From Chondrus crispus (taxonomy: Eukaryota; Rhodophyta; Florideophyceae; Gigartinales; Gigartinaceae): a stretch of 64,000 nt of DNA. The stretch covers positions 50,451-114,450 of the forward strand of contig NW_005179192.1 of the NCBI RefSeq assembly GCF_000350225.1, in the 5' to 3' direction. The notes under the pieces are model-generated. The model was not told where the DNA came from and did not search any database. It saw only the letters and a list, made by a program, of their open reading frames with translations. The stretch's first letter is position 1; each line of letters opens with the position of its first letter. Positions 52,626 to 61,655 of the stretch are shown here, piece by piece. The position numbers and the translations under genes were made by a program.

Positions 52626-52974
52626 GGCTTAGAATTGTCCCTTTTGTCAGCTCATTGTAGCCCCAATGGTGCAGAGAACATCTTTATGACACACAGACCT
52701 ACATTCCAGCAAAAGAGCGGAGCATTTTGCATGTTCATTCATTCTCATTGGACAAATGGTTGCCGCGCTACATTCGAGTCAATCACGAACGCCGACCACC
52801 CCCACGCCCATCGCCTTCGCCTTACTCCAACACGAAACCCTTCTCTGAAGCCTACACTCTACCTGTTTCTTGCTCCTTTCATCTCTCACACCCTTTCGCG
52901 CCCCGTGTGTAGTGCAGTGACTCTGGGCCCTTTATCCCTGGTCACCGCCGTCGCGGGGCCGCGCTCCCCGCCTT

Positions 52975-53215
52975 TGACACGTGTATGGTGTGCGCTCCCG
53001 TCTATGACACGTGTACTCATCCAATGTGTACGCGTACACTTTGGATGATACCACACGTGTATGATAAGCGCACCACACGTGTACTGTGCGCGCACACTTG
53101 GGAAGGTACCCCACGTGTACCGCACGTGGCCACACGTGTATGACAATCGTATGACACGTATATGATACGTGTACAACACGTGTACGACACGTATACATAC
53201 GTGGTGCCCACAAGT
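52975..53215. promoter_or_regulatory. CACGTG (G-box) array in a solo LTR
   Basis: ACACGTGTA-type sites recur about eight times within 240 bp, joined by related words such as GACACGTATA and GTACGCGTAC. CACGTG is the classical binding site of bHLH and bZIP factors. An enhancer role is inference. Confidence 0.6.
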
Positions 53216-53317
53216 TTCTACGCTAATTAGCGTCTAATGCCAAGTGGCAATTCTAATGACGATAATTAATTATTCAATTACCCATTTAGTAACCGACGCC
53301 GACGACGGCGCTCGGCC

Positions 53318-53350
53318 TATATAGGTCGGGTGTCGGAAGGCGCTACAGTA
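53318..53350 (+). promoter_or_regulatory. LTR core promoter: TATA box plus TACAGTA
   Basis: TATATAGGTCGGG at 53318 is followed 26 bp on by TACAGTA (53344-53350), in the context GGCGCTACAGTAAAG. This is the same arrangement as in the other two TGTAGTGCA-type LTRs. Confidence 0.5.
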
Positions 53351-54044
53351 AAGAGGCATCAGGTGATCGGACCCCATCTCTGGTAGGATCCTCTACGGTT
53401 CCTATCTAGTTGGCTAAGTCTGGTACCTGCACCCTTCGTCGTCATCCTTTTTCTTGTTTTTCCTTTACCTTTTTCCCTATTTTCTACGTTTCTACGCTAC
53501 ACTTCTCCTTCCTTCTTTCTTCTCCCTTCTTGTTTTGTTCTTCTTCGACGCCGTCGATAGCGGTCCGCGACGCGACCGCCACACCCACTCCTTCTAGTTA
53601 CTCGATTCCGAGTACCCCTTCACGCGCCGACCGCGACTCTACACGCGATTCTCGCGTTACCTCTGAGCTACCACGGACAGAGGGCCCCGAACACCCTGGT
53701 GGTGACTGGACATACCGCTTTCCCTCATAGCGAGATTTACGCCCTCGTTGGCGAGTGTGTCCACTGCACAACACCGTGATACTGCCCAAACCTCTCTGGA
53801 CCACGTCTCATTATTTAATCTGGGTGTGCCTTGACGCGCCTTTCTCTACATCCGTCCACTTTGCCTGAGTGTTCATCGCCCGCTTGCAGTCGCGTATCGC
53901 TTGGCCCTCCTGCAGTCCACGCCTCATTAAGTGTCACAACACGGCGTGCTGTACCTTCAAATCCTTCAAATCCCTCTGTCTCTTATCAAGAAGCACAAAC
54001 AACACAGTGATACATTACGTGCTCCTGCTGCAGTGGGTCCCAAA

Positions 54045-57000
54045 ATGGCAGCGGTAATAAGAGAAGAACCTGCAGATTATGTCGCTCCTTCTTCCCATGC
54101 GGATGATTTTACAGCATCTGGAGAGAATCAAGATGAGGGGCAGGATGACCGAGGACAATTTAGAAGTCGTGGACGAGGCTCAGGGCGTGGGCGAGGGCAA
54201 GGCTCGAGGCGTGTTCGAGGTCGTGGGATGGGGCGTGTAAGAGGGCGAGGGTTTGGAAGCGTGCGTGGTCGGGGAAGAGGGCCCGCAGGAGGTCGCAGAG
54301 ATTCGACTTTTGAAGACCCTTCCAATGGATGGCGCTTGCGAAAACCGGCATCCCACGGGGTCATGCTTGAAAGTGAGTTTTCAAAGAGCATAATCGTGGA
54401 GAGGGCGCGTTTGTTCTGTACTTGGGCGATGAGTCAACTGAAGACTGCACGGGTTGCAAATGAAGTGAATTCAACAAGGGCTGGGCATCTCATTTTACTG
54501 ATGGACGACGTGTTGCAACATTGCAGGAAGTGGATGAATGAGCACATAGCATTGCATTCTCTCGGAACACATCCGATCGGTCTCGATGATCTCTATCGGT
54601 ATGTTGCAGTTCTGCTTACATCGCACCTGACCGGGTTGAGCTTTGAGAAAACAGTTGATTTGTTTACCCGCCTCAACTGCAATCCACCTTCTACTCATCG
54701 CGTCCGATTCATTAGCAGAAATAATCTGGCTCACTCGGCAACTGGTAGGGGTAGAGGCGAGAGTGCATGGAGCGCGCAGCGGGATGAGACTCAATATCTA
54801 GATGCGTTCGAGAAGGCCGCGTATGAAATGACTCGCAAAATCTTTCTTTCACCCGTCCACACTTTTGCGACGCTAGACGACGATTTATACGGTACTAGGG
54901 CACGCGACAACCAGGTCAAGACACTGAGCATGAGAAAAGCCGATCGTGAAGGTCATGCGGCCGATGCGATTGCAGATGCTCTTTTTTGCGTAACAATTGC
55001 AGTTCGTTTTCGTCGCAGAGGCGAACCCCAGTCTACGAACGTTCTCGAGCTTATTTGCACATTGATAGAGGGCAGAGGGGAGCAATGTCTTCATGGTTTG
55101 GTGATAAAAGCTGACAGAGGATACGGAAGCGAGTCACTGATTCGCACGCTTCTGCAACATGGCATTGGATCCATACTTGTAATGTCACAGCATTTGCTTC
55201 GTTGCCCTCCGTTTGTGGGCAAGTCTTTCATCAGTGTCAATAGGCAAGACGAAGAAGAAGGGGATAGCGACCCTGGCCAGGCAAGTGAGGAGGATGTACT
55301 CGAAAGCGCTGTGCTCGCATTTGACACACACGAAACAGCATCTGCTCATGCCCGAGGGACTTCCAGCGACGGGGCAGGGCAGCTGGCGCAAGTGACTTTA
55401 CAGGATATCGGACCAGGCCAGAGCAGTTCACAAGATGAAATGGATGGTATAAACGGAATTGGCGCCCGCAGGATAGAGCTCGACCGTCGGCGCAAGTTTG
55501 TAATTGATGACCACCCGGAAGCTGGACCGGCATCGTTTTTTGCCATCAAGTCTGTAAAACCATCTTCTCGGGGACACTCGAGTTCCCGCACACCGGGTCG
55601 GTCGGAGGTTACCGCTGTTGCAGTCAGAGAAAACGGCACAAAGCATTTTAGTAAGGTGCTTCGATTTTTTTACTGCGTCCCGACTGCTATCGCTCGGACT
55701 ATAGAGACATGGGTGGCGGTTCCGAGAACAGAGCCCGTTTCGCACATGCTTTTTAGCAACCGTGATGACGAAGGATTAATCGTCACTCCTTCTCCTAGTT
55801 CTTCAAGTGACAAAGACATGGTGGAGCATCTGTTGCTTCAGAGATGCTCCGTTCTTGCAGTAGGCCAGCGATGTGCTGACTGGTTTGTCCTACGACAATT
55901 TCGCTTAACCGGAACAAGCGCCGGGACTATACTTCTCACAGACAGCACAGTTCGCGAGTGCGTCGGTCTCCCACAACGACAAGGTTTTGACGAAATAACT
56001 TTATCAGAACGGCTTAAATCCCTTTCCCAGACCTGGTTTGGTGCTTCACGGTCGACTGAAGCAATGAAGCGTGGGTCTATGAACGAGCGGGGTGTGTTTG
56101 CAGCACTGTCATCTAAACCATTTGTGCAGGCTGTGTACGAATGCGGTATGCTCTCGAGGGCAGACGCAGATTGGATGGCTTGCTCGCCGGATGGAATCGC
56201 ACTCATCGACACTGGCCAGCTGGGGATTTCTGAAGACGTAGCTGCCCATTCATGGATGGACCTCGCATCAGTTGAGATCAAGACTAACGTTGGAGTATCA
56301 AGTTTAGACAGAGCGATCGGCATGGAGACAGTAGATGTAAAAACTTGCAGAGTTGGAGATGCCACATGAATGAAATACGTTCCAACGGAACACATGGGGC
56401 AGGTAATTCATCAACTGCTGGTGCTATCAGTGCACTATCTAATCTACGTGTCTGCGGCTGAGGTTGGAATCATGTACATTCTGGTTGTACGGTGTAGTGA
56501 TGATACTTTACACATTTGTAGCGAAGCCTTGAGGAGACGTGCTGATTCATTTATTGCCTACGCACATGATGAGGAACCACAGGTACCCCATTTTGCGGAC
56601 AGAAACTCTCGCCGTACTATTGAGGAGCGCTTTCCTTTCTGGAGGACGATAAACAAGTACGTCAAAGAGAAGTGCCCATTTCCGCCTCTCAAACTGTTCA
56701 AGCATGCCGCTCAAAGTCTTGATTCAAAGACGAAAGGTGGAGTCGATGGTAGCACACAGTCGCGGTCGATACTTCGCTCATCGACATCTGCGTTCGCATG
56801 GGAGCAAAACATTGTGTCACAGACATTCAAGCCTTTGGCTGTAAATGCATTTATTGCGTGGAGAATGGCGCAAGGAGAACATTTGCTTCAAACCGCGGAA
56901 GCCTTGTAGACCTTGGCCACTATCTCACGCCTTAAATAATGTTCTGAGTCTTGCAGATTTTGACATTGACGTTTCACAAGAGTTGCTGCTGTATGCGGAC

Positions 57001-57375
57001 CAACTGGAAAAGGAGAAAAGTCGGCAAGAAGAGGACACTGAGGAAGTCACTGATGCTGAGGCAGCTCGGCTTTTTGCCTTGGCACGAAAGCGTCGGGGAA
57101 AGCGGCTTATATTTTTTAACGCGCCGGACGGGATTAAGTTACGTCTGCACGATCACCCACAGAAACAAAGGCAGCTACCAGGGACACCGAAGTATTGCTC
57201 CTTTTGTGGCAGCAGTGCATCTAGGGCAAAGCGACATAGAGAAAGCTTTATGTGCACTGCCTGTGATGCACATATTTGTACCAGAGTACACAATGGGCAG
57301 CGTAAGAGCTGCTGGAGCATCTGGCATGAATCAAAGAAGCAGAAGCCGAGGGATGGAGGAGCCAGGTCTTTATAG
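54045..57375 (+). pseudogene. PiggyBac-like transposase fused to YqaJ/lambda-exonuclease-type nuclease, copy 2 (near-intact)
   Basis: From the ATG at 54045 the frame runs about 775 codons, meets a TGA at 56367, continues in the same frame to 56909, and needs one or two small shifts near 56905-56935 to finish at 57375. Regions in order: an RGRG-rich N-terminus (about 40-85); a helical region; a DDE core with FATLDDDLYGTRARDNQ, VIKADRGYGSESLIRTLLQ and FVIDDHPEAGPASFFAIKS as candidate acidic residues; a PD-(D/E)XK nuclease from GQRCADWFVLRQFRLTGTSA through SMNERGVFAAL, MACSPDGIALID and SVEIKTNVG; a helical region; and a Cys/His cross-brace YCSFCGSSASRAKRHRE, MCTACDAHICTRV, SCWSIWHES like that closing piggyBac transposases. 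The TGA aligns to a Phe codon in copy 1, so it is a point change. An intron is not excluded. Confidence 0.8.
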
Positions 57376-58484
57376 GCGTAGCAAGGACTACAGTGGTGTA
57401 GACGGGCACAATTAGGGAAGAGTAAGAGGCTGGTACGTGCGAAGAGTGGGGGCAGCGCTGAGGCTATGCCGAACCTGCGAAATCAGTACCACAAACTAAA
57501 TTCAAATGCTCACTAAAGTGCGCATTTGACAAATTTGGACGTAGATGATGGCTGCAGAATGAATGTTTCTCGAAGCCGTTCATAGCGACAGAAAATTGTA
57601 TTCCTTCATGGAAATTTGGCATAGTGGTAGCGGCACATGTCTTCTATCGTCTCCAGAAGTTTCAAGCTCTGAAGCCTCACAACGCGTGAACTACGTGTGT
57701 TGAAATGATTTGCGCACTCAAGTGCGCATTTAAAACGTGTACTGTACTAGGGATATGGATATCCTCCGTAAACGGATAAAAAGTCGAGCGACGTACTCTG
57801 TAGCTTACAAATTTTTACCAAAAAACAATGTCTGGAAAAATTCCTCAATTGGATACCGGGTTCTGAACGAGGTGAGCAATAAACGTGATCGAGAGTTGGT
57901 TCCTCTCCTGTGTGAGGGGGCGAGCTGCCCGCGGTCACACAACTTTATGTCATCCAGTCCGAGACTGGTGGGCGCGATACCGCGCCGCCGTCAAGTGTAG
58001 ATTACTAATTAATAGTTAAATCTACGATGGTGCGCATACAAAATTCTCCCTTTTGGTCCGACTTCATTCGTCGGCCAATGCCAGCCGTCCAAGTATGGAC
58101 GGCGGCGGTCCGGAGCGTTCTTATTGGATGAAATGGCTTTCGCCACCTCATGGCCAAAGGCCCTATGATATGCCTATCTTGGCAGGTTCAATGTGAAATA
58201 AGCATATCATACAGACCCCTCCTACTTAAAATGTATTTTATGGTTACTTTTGAGCGGCCAAGGCACAAATTACCCCGTAACCGTTTATTCTTGATCGATC
58301 CGTTCACAATCTGCCCAATAAATTCCAATCCCCGTCTGAGGCTGCGCAATTATCATCATTCTCGACAAAAACATCTTTCTAGCATATACTCCTGTTGGTC
58401 CTCCCCCAATAAATCTCCTCTGATCGCAAACATTGCGTGTTGTCAGCACCGTAGCCATCTGCCCCCGTCAAGCGACAATCGTCG
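57376..58484. other. Non-coding stretch with palindromic right-end repeats
   Basis: CAAATGCTCACTAAAGTGCG at about 57509 and TTTGCGCACTCAAGTGCGCA at about 57713 are the inverted counterparts of the repeats at 52.5 kb. From 57740 to 58480 no gene is supported. CCAAT-like boxes lie at 58074 and 58120, upstream of the helix-turn-helix ORF. Confidence 0.55.
57508..57735. repeat. Two palindromic repeats, right flank of copy 2
   Basis: The repeat at 57509-57534 is the reverse complement of 52545-52570 with one mismatch. The one at 57710-57735 is more diverged (GCGCACTCAAGTGCGC). They bracket the nuclease-transposase as an inverted pair. Confidence 0.7.
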
Positions 58485-58742
58485 ATGAAGCGCTCTGAGC
58501 TTAACCTCGCCCAAAAGCAACAAATATGTGCAGAGTTCCAACGGCGCAAAAAGAGCAAGGAGCAGACGTCACAAAGCGCCCTTGCGAAGTGGGCCTCAGT
58601 ACAGTTATCCCTTTCCAAACCTCCTGCTCCAGCTGTCATGTCCCGCATCATCAACGGAAAGTATGGTTTTCGTCCCGATATCTCTGCGTACCAAGAAGGG
58701 GAATTGCACAGTCCAGACGACGATAAATACATTTTTAAGTAA
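58485..58742 (+). pseudogene. Pogo/Tigger-type transposase, N-terminal helix-turn-helix fragment
   Basis: The ATG at 58485 starts 85 codons: RSELNLAQKQQICAEFQ, SALAKWASVQLSL and SRIINGKYGF. This has the CENP-B/pogo helix-turn-helix layout (a K..L...QK..IC.. helix, then an A.WA... helix, then IL/II...). The DDE catalytic domain is absent; the pogo-like right terminus follows within 120 bp. It is a remnant of an internally deleted element. It could still encode a small DNA-binding protein. Confidence 0.6.
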
Positions 58743-58914
58743 AGCACAGACATTCTGAGAGATGCAGGTCACCGTGACACCGTTATGATACGGTCTCCGG
58801 ATGTGAATAACCTCCGCAAATGGATACGGATTACGTCCACCGAGCGTATCCATATCGAGAGGGTTCACTGTAGTTGCAGTTATCGGGGCTTGCAGTAATC
58901 GCGTGGGCACTGTA

Positions 58915-59311
58915 TTGTCGAGGGCATGTATGTTAAAGAAATGCGCTCCCACAGTACCCTGGATATTGCATGAGGCGAATCGCTACGGGTAAAGTTTACA
59001 GTATGTAGACACTCCGGAGCTACTGTAGCACAGTAAGGAGAGTGAAGTATGAGGCCTCCCTGTCGCAGCACGTCATGTCTTACAGTATTGCAGAAATTAC
59101 ATTACAGTACAGGCGCGAAACGAGGCAAAGCGTTGCAAGTGCGCCAAAACCTGTGCCCAGTCATCTGCAGTCGGGGAAGGCTGGGCCACCTGCGTTCGCT
59201 CCACCTCTCTCCCCCCCACTACTAAACAATCCCGCGAAGCCCTTTGAGTTTCGATGATATCCCCTAGTCGCAATTGTCTGAATTGACACGCTTACCGACG
59301 CACGCGGAACA
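58915..59311. other. Intergenic region upstream of the MRNIP homologue
   Basis: This begins right after the TA-flanked outer element. Several TACAGTA/CTACTGTA words occur (58998, 59020, 59080, 59105). A C-rich stretch near 59190-59240 precedes the ATG. The promoter is expected here. Confidence 0.5.
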
Positions 59312-60316
59312 ATGCCAGACTTCATCGCAGTGCAATGCTTCCAATGCAATCACTATCAGGTGAGTCAGAAGCGCAAGGACAGTAAATTCGTTTGCAAGCT
59401 GTGCGGCGCCAAACAAAGCGTTCGAAAAGTACGGTTCCTACCAACCTTTGAATTCTGTGCTGTGCAAGTTTCGCTTGTGAACGCGCGACACTGACCGAGC
59501 CTCAACTGTGGCATTCCATGCTGCGTCTCATGCCAGATCGTCGCTCACTCGCACAAGGCTGCTGATGTCCGAAAGTTTGTTCAGAAGATCAATCTCACCC
59601 GCGGTCAGGCCGAAGAGCAGTTTGAACAACTCCAGGAACCTCACGGCGGCGGTGGCCTCACCGCTGTGGACGCCACCGCAATCGAAAGCGAAGGAGCGTT
59701 CGGAAATGGCGCAGAACGTGCTTGCAACTTGCAGGGTTTCGACTCAGGAGTTGTCAGTGCTTGTCGCGAAGCTGACCATGCAAACTTCTCGGACAGCAGC
59801 GGCCAATTGAACACATCTTCAAAATGGGCGCCGTACGAAACTGCGCTTCGTCATAATGAAGCCCAATGCCGGGTCGACGAATCTGGCGAAGAGAACGACA
59901 CAAATGATGGCTACAACCAAGATAACCAACCCGTATTTGTAACTGCGTTACCAGACGGCAATTCAAGAAAGCCACGAAAGCGAAAGCGAAACATATCCAA
60001 ACCCGACGGCTCACTAGAGTCCGCAAAGCGAGGGAGTTTCAAAGGTGATGTGAACAACGATGTGGAACGCTTTGGCCAGCACGCCGAAGCTGATATGGCT
60101 TTGGGCGCCATTCCGAACCGCTGCGGTGAGGCGCAATGTGCACTCCCGGCACTAGCTTCTCGCAAAAAAACGAGCCGGAGCAGAGGCAGCCGCTGGAACA
60201 AATCAATACATGCCACGCCTGCGCTTTCCCCTGCGCACCATATTCTCGATTTTGCTGATGGATTGTCAACGACCCTTGGCGGGGACGAAGTCGTCGAAGA
60301 GGACATTGCCTACTAG
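59312..60316 (+). CDS. MRNIP: MRN complex-interacting protein (MRNIP) homologue, one intron
   Basis: The first exon (59312-59428) encodes MPDFIAVQCFQCNHYQVSQK and KFVCKLCGAKQSVRK, the zinc-ribbon-like start of MRNIP/UPF0544 proteins. A 108-bp intron (59429-59536) with GTACGG and GCCAG ends is inferred, because exon 2 (59537-60316) then continues in frame as IVAHSHKAADVRKFVQKINL and TRGQAEEQFEQL. That restores the family's QS..K.......A.DCR..VQ.LN...G pattern. Without splicing the frame stops at 59494. The spliced product has 298 residues; a conserved-looking SSKWAPYE lies in the middle, a basic patch SRKPRKRKRN (likely nuclear localising) follows, and the tail is disordered. In animals the protein promotes MRN-ATM signalling at DNA breaks; that role is known only from animal work. 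Confidence 0.85.
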
Positions 60317-60418
60317 AAATTTTGGCGAGTAAACGTCTGTTTTTAACTGCTCGCTGCCCATTTCCCTTACAACATGAGCGGTACGAAAACGATGCCATAT
60401 CAGCGGACATTAGTCCCA

Positions 60419-61147
60419 TCAACTTGAATCGTTGGCCGCCTCTGCCAGTTGCCGGCACACATCCCTGGCAAACGCCGCCTGCAAGTACATAACCAAGGGA
60501 TAGGAGAGCCACGCCATGAACGCATGCGGCCTCAAAAAACTTCTCAGGTCAAAAACAACGTCTCCATTTTCCTTCTTGCTTACCGACACGACCTCCTCCC
60601 CCCTGAGCACATGCCTACTGGTTGTCCCCCACGCCACCGACAAGCTGCGTCTCCGTCTTTGCACGGCCACGACTTTGTTCACATTCGAGGTCCACACGAA
60701 GGGCAGGACGCGTGCGACAACGACGACTACATCGCCCTTCGCCCAGCGCAAGGCGTGCCCCTGCCGCCAGAAGCGCACCCACGGCGTCTCAAGCGCGTCG
60801 GCTGTTTCCAAGGCCTTGGCAGCCTTGCGCCAGGCGTGCGTGCCCGTGCCGATGACGCGGGAGAGAGTGTTAATGCGGTAGCCGGGGGGAGAGGCAGTTG
60901 CGGCTTGTCCGACTGAGGGGTATGGGCCGATGCTGGCCGCGCGCGAAGAGGTGGAGAGGGCCGAGACTTGGGCGGCGTGTGGTGCGCCGCCGAGGGAAAC
61001 GTCGACGCCCGCGATCCGGAAGGAGAGCGGCATTGGCCGCGCAATATGGGCAGATGCGTTTGCGGGAGGGCGGGGATCGGGGAATGAAGGGGGGCGGCCG
61101 TAGGTGAGAGGGCCGGTTTTTACTTTGCGGGAGTGACATATCCTCAT
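60419..61147 (-). CDS. DUF1990 (UPF0548) family protein
   Basis: The ATG at 61147 opens 242 codons. The DUF1990 features are VIGTGTHAWRKAAKALETAD, a WVRFWRQGHALRWAKGD strand region, VAWGTTSRHVLRGEEVVSV and FDLRSFLRPHAFMAWLSYPL, then MYLQAAFARDVCRQL. The family occurs in plants, fungi and bacteria and its biochemical function is unsettled. The first 85 residues are Pro/Ala-rich and may serve as a targeting or disordered segment; a second ATG (MPLSFRIAGV) lies about 38 codons downstream. The gene converges on the MRNIP homologue with 102 bp between the stops. No intron is needed. Confidence 0.87.
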   Translation of the reverse strand: MRICHSRKVKTGPLTYGRPPSFPDPRPPANASAHIARPMPLSFRIAGVDVSLGGAPHAAQVSALSTSSRAASIGPYPSVGQAATASPPGYRINTLSRVIGTGTHAWRKAAKALETADALETPWVRFWRQGHALRWAKGDVVVVVARVLPFVWTSNVNKVVAVQRRRRSLSVAWGTTSRHVLRGEEVVSVSKKENGDVVFDLRSFLRPHAFMAWLSYPLVMYLQAAFARDVCRQLAEAANDSS

Positions 61148-61655
61148 GAGATAGGATGAGATCTACTGTATCTACTGTACAGCAGGCAGTGGGAGATGCA
61201 TCCAGAACACGTGTCCATGACCGATGCTCATGCTGCAGCTCGGCTGTCGATTGGATTCGCCCAACGTCATTGTCGCCACTCGCTCCGGCGAAACAGGGCT
61301 CGCAGGCACCATCACCGCATGGAGACGGTTAATCTCAAGATATAGAGCATGTCCGAAATCCAATGTCCCGACATAACGGCGTCTCACGAGACACCTGAAC
61401 GTTCACATGTCTATTCGCTACCGAAACTGCTATTCACAGATTGCGTGCATTCATACATGTGCCTCATGAAAGCATGAAAGCATGAAAGCACATACTCAAT
61501 TCCGATCCCCCTTCGTTCTGGGTTTGATGCAAGGCAGCAGGGGGTGCCCTGGCCGCAGTTAGGGTCAACAACTAATCGTTCGAAAAAGTTTTGCTGTCAC
61601 AACAGCGCAGAAAACCACAAAAGATCCCTTCCAAGTGTTTGTCACGCCCTCGAGT
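61148..61655. other. Intergenic region between two minus-strand genes
   Basis: It holds ATCTACTGTATCTACTGTAC near 61160 and a short tandem CATGAAAG (three copies near 61475). No gene supported. It should contain the DUF1990 promoter and the downstream gene's terminator. Confidence 0.5.

Larger units (their letters stand above)
52908..53773 (+). repeat. Solo LTR (866 bp) with G-box array
   Basis: It begins TGTAGTGCAGTGAC and ends TCCACTGCACAACA. CCGTG flanks it at 52903-52907 and 53774-53778. A TATATAGG box lies at 53318 and TACAGTA at 53344. The stretch 52975-53215 carries about eight CACGTG cores. A pyrimidine-rich tract follows at 53440-53540. It lies upstream of copy 2 of the nuclease-transposase in the same orientation. 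Confidence 0.88.
52499..58870. mobile_element. Inner TA-flanked element, pogo/Tigger-like, carrying further insertions
   Basis: The left end is TA followed by CAGTGAACCCTC (52497-52510). The right end is GAGGGTTCACTG followed by TA (58859-58872). CAGTGAACCCTC is a common pogo/Tigger terminus. Matching beyond 12 bp is weak, so the two ends could belong to related elements rather than one. A pogo-type helix-turn-helix fragment lies near the right end at 58485-58742, as expected for a shortened Tigger-like element. The interior holds the second nuclease-transposase copy and a solo LTR. Confidence 0.6.
52143..58912. mobile_element. Outer TA-flanked element, about 400 bp MITE-like, split by later insertion
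   Basis: The left end is TA then CAGTGCCCACGCGATAAC (52141 onward). The right end read inward is TA then CAGTGCCCACGCGATTAC (58914 downward). The inner part repeats TTGCAGTTATCGGGG on both sides. Excluding the nested element at 52499-58870, only about 356 plus 42 bases belong to it, so it is a non-autonomous element of the Tc1/mariner or pogo group, which duplicates TA. Confidence 0.7.
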
